A stretch of 33,815 bases of DNA from an uncultured Clostridia bacterium (lineage in GTDB: Bacteria > Bacillota > Clostridia > Christensenellales > CAG-138), in the NCBI GenBank assembly GCA_944336625.1, contig CALVLF010000117.1:1-33815 (forward strand), given 5' to 3'. Both the position numbers and the translations under genes were made by a program. The notes below the pieces were generated by a model, which was given only the letters and a program-made list of their open reading frames with translations, was not told the DNA's origin and did no database searches. This document shows positions 15,370-23,155 of the stretch, piece by piece; within the stretch, counting starts at the first letter, position 1, and every line of letters starts with the position of its first letter.

Positions 15370-16266
15370 ATGGATAAGCGCCTGCTGCTCATCATCAATC
15401 CCGCTGCCGGTACCAAAAAAGCAAACCGTTATTTAACGGAAATCATTTCTCTATTTAATGCAAAGGGCTGCCTGTGTACGGTATTCTGTACGGCTGCACG
15501 GGGCGATGCCATTCAAATCGTGCAGGAAAACGCCCAGGGCTGCGGGCTGATCGTCTGCATCGGCGGCGATGGAACCCTCAACGAGGTCATTTCCGGCCTG
15601 CTGCTAAGCGGCCTTCACATCCCCATCGGTTATATACCCGCAGGAAGTACGAACGACTTTGCCAATAGCCTGGGCCTTTCCAGGGATATCCTCACAGCCG
15701 CCCAGGATATTATGGAGGGCACCCCTATGCCCTTGGATGCGGGCAGTTTTAACGGGCGCAATTTCTCCTATGTAGCCAGCTTTGGCGCCTTTACGGAGGC
15801 CAGCTATGCCACGCCCCAGAGCTCCAAAAATATACTGGGGCATCTAGCCTATGTGCTGGAAGGGGTAAAGGATCTTCCCAACATCCGCCCGGTTCACCTG
15901 GCATTGCAGGCGGGGGGACAAAGCTTTGAAGGAGACTATATATTCGGCGCCGTGAGCAACGCTACCAGCATCGGCGGAGTCCTTTCCCTGGATAAGCAGA
16001 CCGTTTCCCTCAATGACGGCCTGTTTGAGATTATTCTAATTAAATCTCCGCAGAATTTTGCCGAGCTGAATCGAATTGTAATTTCCCTGCAAACCCGGCA
16101 GTATGACCGGGACCTCATCACCTTCCTCATGGCGGACCGGGTGGAGATCCAGGCGAATCCCAACATGCCCTGGACCCTAGATGGGGAATATGCCCCTGGC
16201 TGTCAGAATATCCTGGTGGAAAACCTGCACAATGCCATCCAGCTTATGCTCCGCCAGGAGCGCTAA
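15370..16266 (+). CDS. YegS/DgkB-type diacylglycerol (lipid) kinase family protein
   Basis: A 298-residue protein with the diacylglycerol kinase catalytic fold: IINPAAGTKKANR at the N-terminus, CIGGDGTLNEVISGL (GGDGT at about 65-69, nucleotide-binding), GYIPAGSTNDFANSLGL, and the C-terminal DGLFEIILIK and WTLDGEY. Members phosphorylate diacylglycerol or related lipids; DgkB recycles diacylglycerol made during lipoteichoic acid synthesis. Which lipid this enzyme uses cannot be read from the sequence. The start has GGAGG 12 nt upstream. A hairpin terminator follows at 16313. Confidence 0.9.
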   Translation: MDKRLLLIINPAAGTKKANRYLTEIISLFNAKGCLCTVFCTAARGDAIQIVQENAQGCGLIVCIGGDGTLNEVISGLLLSGLHIPIGYIPAGSTNDFANSLGLSRDILTAAQDIMEGTPMPLDAGSFNGRNFSYVASFGAFTEASYATPQSSKNILGHLAYVLEGVKDLPNIRPVHLALQAGGQSFEGDYIFGAVSNATSIGGVLSLDKQTVSLNDGLFEIILIKSPQNFAELNRIVISLQTRQYDRDLITFLMADRVEIQANPNMPWTLDGEYAPGCQNILVENLHNAIQLMLRQER

Positions 16267-16312
16267 AAACGAAGCGCCTTTCCATACGGTTTAACCTGCT
16301 TTCCCTTTCATA

Positions 16313-16361
16313 CCGCCACTGGCTGCGGGCCCTTTACCCCCGTCTACCTGGCGGCATTTTT
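16313..16361 (+). terminator. Terminator after the lipid kinase gene
   Basis: CCGCCA (16313-16318) pairs with TGGCGG (16349-16354), with GGG/CCC pairing inside, and is followed by CATTTTT. Confidence 0.65.
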
Positions 16362-16609
16362 CTGATGGAAAGTCATAGTATCCTGGAAAGCGGTTCCTGG
16401 GTTGCCTGCTGGCCTGCGGTTGACCACCCCCTTCGTTCTGGCTTTTGTTCTGGCTTTTGTTCTGGCGTATTATATCTGGTTCCCGGCTCTAGTGCTTACC
16501 GGGTCGTTGCTGGGGATTTCCTCATGGGCTGCTTCCGGCGGTATATGCAGCTCATCGTCCGGGGCTTCAGCTTAAACCTCCTTATTTTCGCTTCTTTGCG
16601 AGGAAAATT
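16362..16609. other. Gap without a supported gene before the TSUP transporter gene
   Basis: Nothing convincing is coded here. A 12-bp direct repeat (TTCTGGCTTTTG, twice in tandem plus a partial third copy, about 16437-16466) sits in a stretch whose third frame would read as a hydrophobic peptide but has no start codon. A possible promoter, TTGTTC (16445-16450), 17 nt, TATTAT (16468-16473), lies about 140 nt before the next start; it is a weak match. Confidence 0.35.
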
Positions 16610-17374
16610 ATGCCAACTCTTTTCCACGTTCTGCCCATCGTTTGTCCCCTGCTCTTTCTGGCGGGGTTTGCGGATTCCATCGCTGGCGGCGGCGGGACCA
16701 TCAGCGTCCCTTCTGCTCTGCTGGCTGGCATCCCCATCCATACGGTTTATGGCACGAATAAGTTTGCCATGAGCTTTGGCACCCTCACCAGCGTCATCCA
16801 ATATGGCCGCAGTGGTAATATTGGCTGGCGCGTGGCCCTTTGGGCTGCTGCCGGCGCCCTGGTTGGCTCGCCTCTGGGAGCCCTGCTGGCTATGCGCCTG
16901 AGCGAAAAATATCTGAGCTATTGCCTCATGGTGCTCCTGCCGGCGGCCGCTGTATTTCTTTCCTTGAACAAAAGCTTTGGACAAGCCCCTAAGCCCCGGC
17001 ACCGCACGCCCCGGCAGGAGGCGGTTATTTCTATCCTCATTGGCTTTGTGGTAGGCGCTTATGACGGATTCTTTGGCCCGGGGGCAGGAACCTTTTACAT
17101 GCTTCTTTTCTGCTCCCTGCTGGGCACGGACCTGGTCCAGGCCAGCGGAAACGCCAAGGTGGTGAACCTGGCCAGCAATGCCGGCGCGCTGATCGCTTAT
17201 ATCGCGGGGGGCACCGTCTGGTTCGCCGCAGGGATTCCTATGGCACTATGCACCATCGCAGGGAATTTCCTGGGCAGCCGCCTTGCTATCAAAAACGGGG
17301 CGCGCTTCATCCGCCCCATCATGGCCGTGATGATTCTATTGATGTTAGGAAAGCTGGTTATTGACCTGTTTTAG
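16610..17374 (+). CDS. TSUP (TauE/SafE) family membrane transporter
   Basis: A 254-residue protein with about eight membrane segments and the two-fold repeat of the TauE/SafE family: GFADSIAGGGGTISVPSALLAGIPIHTVYGTNKFA in the first half and GFVVGAYDGFFGPGAGTFYMLLFCSLLGTDLVQASGNAKVVNLASN in the second. GAGGAAAATT precedes the ATG. Members export or import sulfite, sulfoacetate, thiosulfate or related anions. Lying on the same strand 1.4 kb after cysK-cysE, a sulfur substrate is plausible, but the lipid kinase and a terminator lie between, so this is only suggestive. Confidence 0.9.
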   Translation: MPTLFHVLPIVCPLLFLAGFADSIAGGGGTISVPSALLAGIPIHTVYGTNKFAMSFGTLTSVIQYGRSGNIGWRVALWAAAGALVGSPLGALLAMRLSEKYLSYCLMVLLPAAAVFLSLNKSFGQAPKPRHRTPRQEAVISILIGFVVGAYDGFFGPGAGTFYMLLFCSLLGTDLVQASGNAKVVNLASNAGALIAYIAGGTVWFAAGIPMALCTIAGNFLGSRLAIKNGARFIRPIMAVMILLMLGKLVIDLF

Positions 17375-17392
17375 GCCGGATTTATCACCTAA

Positions 17393-17423
17393 AAAAGCGC
17401 GGGAAATTCCTCCCCGCGCTTTT
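17393..17423. terminator. Bidirectional terminator between TSUP gene and thrS
   Basis: AAAAGCGCGGG (17393-17403) and CCCGCGCTTTT (17413-17423) form a perfect 11-bp stem with A and T runs on both sides, serving two converging genes. Confidence 0.92.
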
Positions 17424-17437
17424 GTTCGTACTTTGGA

Positions 17438-19351
17438 TCAGTCTCTGGCCTTGGTGTCGATCTCCTCCCGGATCAAGCAGATGAAAGCATCCAGGGGCAT
17501 AGTTCCCAAGTCGCCCTTCTTCCGGCCGCGAACAGCTACCACACCTTGCTCAATCTCCTTATCGCCGATGACCAGCATATAGGGCACCTTCATCATCTGC
17601 GCCTCCCGAATCTTGAAGCCGATCTTCTCATTGCGCAGATCCACCTCCGCCCGCAGGCCGGCCTTCTTCAGGGCAGCGCATACCTCCTGGGCTTTTTCAT
17701 CCGCACGGCCGGTAATAGTAAGCACCTTTACCTGCAGGGGGGCCACCCAGGTGGGGAAGGCGCCGGCGCAATGCTCCGTAAGGATGCCGATGAACCGCTC
17801 GATAGAGCCGAACACCACCGTATGGATCATGACAGGGCGGTGTTTCTCCCCATCGGGGCCTACGTAGGTAATATCGAAGCGCTCGGGCATCTGGAAATCC
17901 AGCTGGATGGTGCCGCACTGCCATGTACGGCCGATAGCATCCTCCAGATGGAAGTCGATCTTGGGCCCGTAGAAAGCGCCATCGCCCTCATTGATGGTAT
18001 AGGGCAGCCCGCAGGCTTCCAGGGCGTTTTTCAGGGCATCCGTAGCCTGTTCCCATTGCTCATCCGTCCCCATGCTATCTTCCGGCCGGGTGGAAAGCTC
18101 CACGCTGTATTTGAAGCCGAAGGTATCGTAGAAGCACTGGAACTTGTCGATCACTCCCAGGATTTCCCCTTTGATCTGATCCGGCGTCATGAAGATATGG
18201 GCATCGTCCTGGGTAAAGCAGCGCACCCGCATGAGCCCATGGAGAGCGCCAGAAAGCTCATGGCGGTGCACCAAGCCCAGCTCGCCCAGCCGCTCCGGCA
18301 GATCCCGGTAGGAATAGATCTTCCGCTTGAAGGTCAGGATGGAGCCGGGGCAATTCATGGGCTTGATGGCATAATCCATGTCATCGATCTTGGTGAAATA
18401 CATGTTATTCTGGTAATGATCCCAATGGCCGGAGCGAATCCACAGATCCCGGTTGAGGATCATGGGGGTACGGATTTCCTTATAGCCCCGGGCCTCATGC
18501 TGCTCCCGCCAGAAGGCTTCCAGCTGGTTCCGCAGGATCATGCCGTTGGGATAGAAAAAGGGGAAGCCCGGGCCTTCATCCAGGATGTCGAAAAGATCCA
18601 GTTCCCGGCCCAAGCGGCGGTGATCCCGCTTTTTCGCCTCTTCGATGCGGTACAGATAGGCATCCAAATCCGCCTTCTTTTCAAAAGCCGTGCCGTAAAT
18701 ACGCTGGAGCATTTTGTTTTTCTCACTGCCCCGCCAGTAAGCCCCGGCTACGCTCATGAGCTTGATATTCTTAACTTTGCCCGTGCTTTCTACATGAGGG
18801 CCGGCGCAAAGATCCGTGAATTCCCCCTGCTCATAAAAGCTGATCACGGCATCCTCCGGCAGATCCTGAATCAGCTCTACCTTATAGGGCTCATTCCGCT
18901 CTTTCATGTAAGCGATGGCCTCGGCCCGGGGCAGTTCAAACCGGCGAAGATGCAAGTCCTCCGCTGCGATCTTCTCCATCTCCTTTTCGATGGCCGCCAG
19001 ATCCTCCGGGGAGAAGGAAAAGCCTTCCGGGGTATCGAAATCGTAGTAGAAGCCATTTTCTATGGCCGGGCCAATGGCAAATTTCACGTCTGGATACAGC
19101 CGCTTTACAGCCTGGGCCAGCATATGGGCGGCGGTATGGCGGAAGGCCCAGCGGCCGTTTTCATCCTCGAAGGTCAAAAGTTTCAGGGCGTGATCCCCAT
19201 GGATGGGGGCAAAGGCGTCGATCCGCTGGCCGTCCAGCTCGGCGGCCAGGGTGGCTTTGCGCAGGCGGGGAGAAATGGCGGCGGCGATATCGAGGGCCGT
19301 CATTCCGTCCTGATAGGAATGGGTACTGCCATCGGGAAGCGTAATATTCAT
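17438..19351 (-). CDS. thrS: Threonyl-tRNA synthetase
   Basis: A 637-residue class II synthetase of usual ThrRS length. The N-terminal TGS domain begins MNITLPDGSTHSYQDGMTALDIAAAISPRL. The editing domain has RHTAAHMLAQAVKRLYPDVKFAIGPAIENGFYYDF (HxxxH) and a later C-H element. The catalytic core holds MKPMNCPGSILTFK (a zinc ligand Cys), RHELSGALHGLMRVRCFTQDDAHIF, and WQCGTIQLDFQMPERFD. The anticodon-binding domain closes the protein (VKVLTITGRADEKAQEVCAALKKAGLRAEVDLRNEKIGFKIREAQ). The start is the ATG at 19351 with GGAGG 8 nt upstream; the longer open frame only reads through the T-box leader. It charges tRNA-Thr with threonine. Confidence 0.97.
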   Translation of the reverse strand: MNITLPDGSTHSYQDGMTALDIAAAISPRLRKATLAAELDGQRIDAFAPIHGDHALKLLTFEDENGRWAFRHTAAHMLAQAVKRLYPDVKFAIGPAIENGFYYDFDTPEGFSFSPEDLAAIEKEMEKIAAEDLHLRRFELPRAEAIAYMKERNEPYKVELIQDLPEDAVISFYEQGEFTDLCAGPHVESTGKVKNIKLMSVAGAYWRGSEKNKMLQRIYGTAFEKKADLDAYLYRIEEAKKRDHRRLGRELDLFDILDEGPGFPFFYPNGMILRNQLEAFWREQHEARGYKEIRTPMILNRDLWIRSGHWDHYQNNMYFTKIDDMDYAIKPMNCPGSILTFKRKIYSYRDLPERLGELGLVHRHELSGALHGLMRVRCFTQDDAHIFMTPDQIKGEILGVIDKFQCFYDTFGFKYSVELSTRPEDSMGTDEQWEQATDALKNALEACGLPYTINEGDGAFYGPKIDFHLEDAIGRTWQCGTIQLDFQMPERFDITYVGPDGEKHRPVMIHTVVFGSIERFIGILTEHCAGAFPTWVAPLQVKVLTITGRADEKAQEVCAALKKAGLRAEVDLRNEKIGFKIREAQMMKVPYMLVIGDKEIEQGVVAVRGRKKGDLGTMPLDAFICLIREEIDTKARD

Positions 19352-19598
19352 ATTGATACCTCCATATAATTTCCAACAAAAACGTCCCTGGCAAATGCCA
19401 GGGACGAACAAATACATTGTCCGCGGTCCCACCCTGTTTGGAAAGACCCACTTCAAATAGCGCGCTAAAGGGCGCCGCCCTTCGCAGTCCTGGGCTGGTA
19501 CATCCGCGCCCCACACCAGCTTCCTTGCAGCCCCGGGAAGCCTCTCTATAGATGCGGCCATGGCGGGAATAGACCCATTCACCCTGCGATGATTATCG
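19352..19598 (-). promoter_or_regulatory. T-box leader riboswitch of thrS
   Basis: The minus strand carries the conserved T-box AGGGTGGGACCGCG (plus 19422-19435) followed by an 11-bp terminator stem (19383-19406) with TTTTTGTT. Upstream is a long Stem I region with paired GGAAGC and GCTTCC elements. A GATGTACCAGCCC segment puts an ACC (Thr) triplet at plus 19497-19499, a good specifier-codon candidate. Uncharged tRNA-Thr should pair with the specifier and the TGG of the T-box and prevent termination, so thrS is expressed when threonine charging falls. Confidence 0.9.
19383..19406 (-). terminator. Terminator of the thrS T-box leader
   Basis: A perfect stem CGTCCCTGGC/GCCAGGGACG, followed on the minus strand by TTTTTGTT. 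It competes with the antiterminator formed by the T-box sequence. Confidence 0.88.
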
Positions 19599-19604
19599 CC
19601 TATC

Positions 19605-19632
19605 ATTATAACATAGGCGGTTGCATTGTCAA
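19605..19632 (-). promoter_or_regulatory. SigA promoter of the thrS T-box transcript
   Basis: On the minus strand TTGACA (19627-19632), 16 nt, TATAAT (19605-19610): both elements are perfect. It sets the leader start near 19598. Confidence 0.85.
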
Positions 19633-19814
19633 TGCTAAAAGGCTGCCTTTTGGAAAAGAAGGCCCGAGCCTTTATGCTTTTCCCGGGCCACAGGCTTTCT
19701 TTCCATTATCCGAGGGGAAGGGCGTTGTGTTATGTTTACTTACGTGCTATTATGAGGAGGATGCTTTCAACGGAAAGAAGGGATGGCCCCATGGCAAAAC
19801 GCAACGAAGCATGG

Positions 19815-19853
19815 CTCCATGCAAAGCCAGTGCATTGCGACGTTTGCATGGAG
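19815..19853. repeat. Dyad upstream of the CD3324-family gene
   Basis: CTCCATGCAAA (19815-19825) and TTTGCATGGAG (19843-19853) form a perfect 11-bp inverted repeat with a 17-nt loop; GCATGG-CT-CCATGC (19809-19822) is a second overlapping palindrome. No T-run follows, so it is more likely an operator or leader RNA fold than a terminator. The stretch 19633-19920 otherwise contains only short frames I cannot support, one of which (from an ATG at 19791) would encode a 21-residue peptide ending CDVCME. Confidence 0.5.
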
Positions 19854-19920
19854 TAATTACCGTCGCAAAATAAATATGCTGGCTTTGCTGCTTGCCAATC
19901 ACCGCAAGGAGGAAGCCTAT

Positions 19921-20184
19921 ATGCAATATATCAATGCAAAAGCGCTTCTTCCCGATGCGCTGGTCAAGGAGTTGCAGAGCTATATGCAGGGGGGCTATAT
20001 TTATGTTCCCATTGACCAGGCGCAGAAAAAACAATGGGGAGAAGTATCCGGTTACCGAAAAGAACTACAGCAGCGGAACCGGCAAATCAAAGAAGCATAC
20101 CGCGGCGGCGCATCCATGAATGATCTGGCCGAAAAATACCGCCTGTCCGTATATGCCATCCGGAAAATCATTTATCAAAAGTAA
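19921..20184 (+). CDS. CD3324 family protein
   Basis: An 87-residue protein, MQYINAKALLPDALVKELQSYMQGGYIYVP, then KKQWGEVSGYRKELQQRNRQIKEAYRGGASMNDLAEKYRLSVYAIRKIIYQK. The layout, with a conserved GGYIYVP, a W-G-(E/V)-S-G-R motif and a C-terminal helix-turn-helix-like helix pair, matches the small CD3324 family of Clostridia. The HTH-like end (MNDLAEKYRLSVYAIRKII) suggests DNA binding, but no target or function is known. The start is the ATG at 19921 with AAGGAGG 10 nt upstream; the frame upstream of it reads through a palindromic leader. A strong terminator follows 5 nt after the stop. Confidence 0.82.
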   Translation: MQYINAKALLPDALVKELQSYMQGGYIYVPIDQAQKKQWGEVSGYRKELQQRNRQIKEAYRGGASMNDLAEKYRLSVYAIRKIIYQK

Positions 20185-20188
20185 GCGG

Positions 20189-20219
20189 CAGGGGTTGCAG
20201 CAATGCAGCCCCTGTTTTT
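20189..20219 (+). terminator. Terminator after the CD3324-family gene
   Basis: CAGGGG (20189-20194) pairs with CCCCTG (20209-20214), with TGCA/TGCA above a 4-nt loop, followed by TTTTT. Confidence 0.9.
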
Positions 20220-20336
20220 ACTTTGTATACAGATTGCTTCGGTAGCATCTGGTGGGTAGAAAAATGATTCGGGCAGCAGTACGATAAACCCATAAGGAAC
20301 AAGGGTAGAAAAGCATGCATCAGGAAGGACAGGAAT

Positions 20337-21035
20337 ATGTGCACTCGATTTGTTTACCGGGGCGAAGATATCATTACTGGATTTAATTTTGATATAGACC
20401 TTGCCGCATGGGATCACCAGATAATAAAAGAAAAAGACAAATTTTATATTGGAATTCTGCGCCCCGATGGCGCGCGGCATGCTTATCACGGGGTTAACCG
20501 AAACGGCAACGCCGGGACGCTGCTATATGTGCATGGGAATCCGGCTGGAGCATATCAAGATGGAGATTATTGCATAACCATTGCTGCGCTGACAGAGCAG
20601 TTTATTCAGGGGCGCATCAGCATGGATGAGGCGCTGCACATTGTACAGACGAAGCAGATCGTTTATGCTCCGGATGCTACCATGCAGGCTATGCTGTCCG
20701 ATAAACAGGGCCGTACCCTGGTTATCGAGCCCGGCCTTGGCTGGCGGGAAGATACTGGAAGCTATTCCCTGATAACCAATTATTCCTTACTTGCCCCGGA
20801 AAGCACCTATCCGTTTATCGTCCCGGGAGACGACCGTTACGAAAGAGCTGCGCAGCTGCTAAAGGCATATGGGAGCCGGTTTACAATTGCAGATGCCTTT
20901 TCCGTTCTCAGGGCTGTCCGGCAGGAAGGGCTCTGGGCCACCAGGGTTTCCTTCGTTTACTCGTCAAAAGAGGCCGCTGTTTATTATGTAGAGAATAACA
21001 ACTTTGCACAAATTGAGAAATATGCCTTTTCTTAG
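20337..21035 (+). CDS. Choloylglycine-hydrolase-like linear amide C-N hydrolase (Ntn hydrolase)
   Basis: A 232-residue protein beginning MCTRFVYRGEDIITGFNFDID. After Met removal Cys2 would be the N-terminal nucleophile, as in penicillin V acylase and bile salt hydrolase, and FNFDID holds the next conserved Asp. It is shorter than bile salt hydrolases (about 315-330 residues), so it belongs to a compact branch of linear amide C-N hydrolases of unknown substrate. ITNYS in the middle fits the conserved Asn region. AGGAAGG and AGGA lie just upstream. The acetyltransferase gene begins 28 nt after the stop, so they are probably co-transcribed. Bile-salt activity should not be assumed. Confidence 0.8.
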   Translation: MCTRFVYRGEDIITGFNFDIDLAAWDHQIIKEKDKFYIGILRPDGARHAYHGVNRNGNAGTLLYVHGNPAGAYQDGDYCITIAALTEQFIQGRISMDEALHIVQTKQIVYAPDATMQAMLSDKQGRTLVIEPGLGWREDTGSYSLITNYSLLAPESTYPFIVPGDDRYERAAQLLKAYGSRFTIADAFSVLRAVRQEGLWATRVSFVYSSKEAAVYYVENNNFAQIEKYAFS

Positions 21036-21063
21036 CCAGCAATGAAAAACGAAAGGACAAACT

Positions 21064-21702
21064 ATGCATTCAGAAATAATCTATCCCCGCAAAAAGGATC
21101 TAGAAACGGTTTACTTAAAAAACGTTGTTACAAACCCCAATATCATCGTCGGCGACTTTACAATGTATAATGATTTCGTTAACGATCCGCGGCAATTTGA
21201 AAAAAACAATGTTTTGTACCATTATCCGGTCAACCACGATAAGTTAGTGATTGGTAAATTCTGTTCCATCGCCTGCGGTGCTAAGTTTCTGTTCAATAGC
21301 GCCAACCATAGGCTAACCTCCCTATCCACCTATCCCTTCCCGATCTTTTTTGCGAAATGGGGCTTATGCCAGCAGGATATAACTATGGCCTGGGATAATA
21401 AGGGGGATATTATCATTGGCAATGATGTATGGATTGGCTATGAAGCCCTTATCCTGGCTGGCGTTACCATTGGGAACGGGGCGATTATTGGCGCTCGGGC
21501 CGTCGTAACAAAGGACATACCGCCTTATACCATTGTAGGGGGCGTTCCTGCTAAGACAATTCGCAAACGTTTTTCAGACGAAGTGATCGCAACGCTGCTG
21601 GAACTTAAATGGTGGGATTGGCCCGAAGAAACCCTCCAAAAACATATTTTAGATTTGCAGGCCGGGCGGGTCCATGGCCTTCCATCACATTTGCAGATAT
21701 AA
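21064..21702 (+). CDS. CatB/Vat-like xenobiotic O-acetyltransferase (left-handed beta helix)
   Basis: A 212-residue protein close to the CatB and Vat type: [34 protein letters not shown] (the His of ANHR aligns with the catalytic His), STYPF, then hexapeptides [57 protein letters not shown], and the closing [14 protein letters not shown]. Known members acetylate chloramphenicol or streptogramin A, but many chromosomal relatives have no resistance role, and identity cannot be judged by eye. AAAGGA precedes the ATG. It and its partner are more AT-rich than the genes on either side, which hints at acquisition from elsewhere. Confidence 0.82.
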   Translation: MHSEIIYPRKKDLETVYLKNVVTNPNIIVGDFTMYNDFVNDPRQFEKNNVLYHYPVNHDKLVIGKFCSIACGAKFLFNSANHRLTSLSTYPFPIFFAKWGLCQQDITMAWDNKGDIIIGNDVWIGYEALILAGVTIGNGAIIGARAVVTKDIPPYTIVGGVPAKTIRKRFSDEVIATLLELKWWDWPEETLQKHILDLQAGRVHGLPSHLQI

Positions 21703-21781
21703 TCTAAGCCGGCCCTCGGGAAAACACCGTTTGCGTCCGCAATTGTCTTTTATATTCGGATCGGCGCTTGAAACATACAGA

Positions 21782-21823
21782 AAACCGGCCTGCTGTTTCC
21801 AGTTGGAAACAGCGCGCCGGTTT
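21782..21823. terminator. Bidirectional terminator
   Basis: AAACCGGC (21782-21789) with GCCGGTTT (21816-21823) and GCTGTTTCC (21792-21800) with GGAAACAGC (21805-21813): 17 bp in total, one 2x2 internal loop and a 4-nt loop. It lies between converging genes. Confidence 0.9.
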
Positions 21824-21927
21824 CTGTTGTAAATCTATTGAGGAAGGGGCAAGTTCGCAGGTTTTAAAGCTGCCTTATTGGCTTTGTCCAGCCGAACGCC
21901 CCCGTTGGTTTATAGCAGAAGTTCTGC

Positions 21928-22653
21928 TTATTTCTCCTTCCGGGTGCGCAGGACCCAAGCGCCCAAAGTTACCAGGGAGAGAGCGATGATGCAGAAAGCA
22001 AAGGTGTCGCTCACCGCGTCGCCGGTCTTGGGAGGGATGGAAGGATCGCTGCTGGTGCCGCTGGCAGAGAGGATCAGGATCTTGGAAGGGTTGGCCTGAC
22101 CAGGATAGCTCATGGCAACCACGTCGTACCAGGCGATAATCTGGGCGCCGGCCTTGATATCGGAAGCCTTGGCGCCGGCAAGGCCGCTCTGGCCCAGGGT
22201 ATATACGCTGGTGCTGCTGCTCACATGGAGGATAGTATCCCCGCTAGTATTGAGCAGGTCGATGGTGCCGTTGTTCTCCGTAACGCTCTGCACGGTGAAA
22301 TCATGGGCGAAATCCTTATCGCTGCTCTCAGCCACGATCATGGTATGCAGGGCGCTCTGAGGGGGCAGGCTGCGGGTGGTAGCGGCGCTGTGGAAAGCGG
22401 TAAAGGTCATGCCGGCCTTAATGCTACCCAGGGACAGGCTGTTTCCATCCTGGGCGCTGAGGAAAAGGGTGGAGCTGCTCACGTTGAAGACCATCTCGCT
22501 GCCATCATCCAGGGTAACAGCGATCTGGTTGGCAGCGGTATCCACAGCGGTTATTTCGCCTTCGGCCCGCACCAGGGAGGTAGAGGCTGCCATAGCAGGC
22601 ACTGCGCTAAGCAGAAGCAGGGCGGTCAAAACAAAAATCATGATGCGTTTCAT
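21928..22653 (-). CDS. Secreted cell-wall-anchored protein with PPKTG sorting signal
   Basis: A 241-residue protein. Residues 1-22 are a signal peptide (MIFVLTALLLLSAVPAMA). The body has two similar halves: one with FNVSSSTLFLSAQDGNSLSLGSIKAGMTF and one with LHVSSSTSVYTLGQSGLAG...DIKAGAQI, pointing to an internal duplication of a small beta domain. The C-terminus is a sorting signal: PPKTGD near residue 207, a hydrophobic helix and a basic RTRKEK tail. PPKTG fits the (S/P)PXTG motif recognised by the Clostridioides difficile sortase rather than classic LPXTG. No sortase gene is in the window. The start is the ATG at 22653, with AAAGGA about 12 nt upstream. Ligand and role are unknown. Confidence 0.8.
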   Translation of the reverse strand: MKRIMIFVLTALLLLSAVPAMAASTSLVRAEGEITAVDTAANQIAVTLDDGSEMVFNVSSSTLFLSAQDGNSLSLGSIKAGMTFTAFHSAATTRSLPPQSALHTMIVAESSDKDFAHDFTVQSVTENNGTIDLLNTSGDTILHVSSSTSVYTLGQSGLAGAKASDIKAGAQIIAWYDVVAMSYPGQANPSKILILSASGTSSDPSIPPKTGDAVSDTFAFCIIALSLVTLGAWVLRTRKEK

Positions 22654-22729
22654 AGTTATTGTAATCCTTTCGTTGTTGTTTTTGTTTTTCACCTATAGAA
22701 CGCACCAGATGCGAAGCAGGTTGCAGCAT

Positions 22730-22747
22730 CGCAAAAATTTTTTTGCG
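22730..22747. repeat. AT-rich palindrome near the sortase-substrate promoter region
   Basis: CGCAAAAATTTTTTTGCG is symmetric over 8 bp on each side of a 2-nt centre. It lies about 80 nt before the minus-strand gene start. It could be an operator or part of a poor terminator; I cannot decide. Confidence 0.4.
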
Positions 22748-22852
22748 GCGCCGGAAGCGCACCTCGCTTCCCCTTAGGCGCGGCGTTGGGCATACGGCCT
22801 GCCCTCCGTAAAGCCGGCGGGAACGGCTGCGCATAAAAACAGTTCTGCCCTC

Positions 22853-22881
22853 TTGACAATAATCCTTGTCACTGCTATGTT
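22853..22881 (+). promoter_or_regulatory. Promoter of the XRE-DUF3169 operon
   Basis: TTGACA (22853-22858), 17 nt, TATGTT (22876-22881). The first TGACA-N8-TGTCA operator covers the -35 and half of the spacer. Confidence 0.7.
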
Positions 22882-22925
22882 ATTTATGACAATTAAAGTT
22901 GTCAAAATGACATTAATTTTTGTCA
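22854..22925 (+). promoter_or_regulatory. Array of three TGACA-N8-TGTCA operators
   Basis: Three perfect dyads of the same form: 22854-22871, 22887-22904 and 22908-22925. Centres are 33 and 21 bp apart, close to whole helical turns, so bound dimers would sit on one face of the DNA. The first covers the -35, the others lie at or past the transcription start and just before the ribosome binding site. Autorepression by the XRE protein encoded 18 nt downstream is the simplest reading. Confidence 0.75.
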
Positions 22926-22942
22926 CAAGAGGAGGTGCAGCC

Positions 22943-23155
22943 ATGCCCCTTGGAAACCGGTTAAAAGAACTGCGGGCGGCAAAGGGGCTCAACCAGCAGG
23001 GGTTGGGCGCGCTGGTGGGGGCATCCCGCCAAACCATCAGCCTCATCGAGCGAGGGGACTACAATCCCTCCATCACCCTAGCGCTGCGGATCGCCAGGGT
23101 ATTTGGAACCACAGTGGAAGAAGTATTCTATCTTACCGAGGAGGAACCGCAATGA
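22943..23155 (+). CDS. Small XRE-family transcriptional regulator
   Basis: A 70-residue protein that is almost only a helix-turn-helix: GNRLKELRAAKGLNQQGLGALVGASRQTISLIERGDYNPSITLALRIARVFGTTVEEVFYL. This is the compact YozG-like type that often pairs with a membrane protein. The ATG at 22943 has GAGGAGG 9 nt upstream; the frame upstream of it translates operator DNA. The stop overlaps the DUF3169 start by 4 nt (ATGA). Three identical-form dyads in the promoter are its likely binding sites. HTH and DUF3169 pairs are common in Firmicutes, but the signal is unknown. Confidence 0.9.
   Translation: MPLGNRLKELRAAKGLNQQGLGALVGASRQTISLIERGDYNPSITLALRIARVFGTTVEEVFYLTEEEPQ

Noticed and set aside
16365..16772. 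Open frame of 135 codons before and overlapping the TSUP gene
   Set aside because: It has no ribosome binding site or family resemblance and overlaps the well-supported TSUP start; the hydrophobic reading in another frame has no start codon.
17546..19369. Plus-strand open frame of 607 codons opposite thrS
   Set aside because: thrS on the minus strand is unmistakable; the long antisense frame follows from its high-GC codon use.
20337..21035. Bile salt hydrolase
   Set aside because: Too short, and only the N-terminal Cys and Asp region can be matched; kept as a generic linear amide hydrolase.
21064..21702. Streptogramin or chloramphenicol resistance determinant
   Set aside because: The fold and catalytic His are shared by many non-resistance xenobiotic acetyltransferases; identity to Vat or CatB cannot be measured here.
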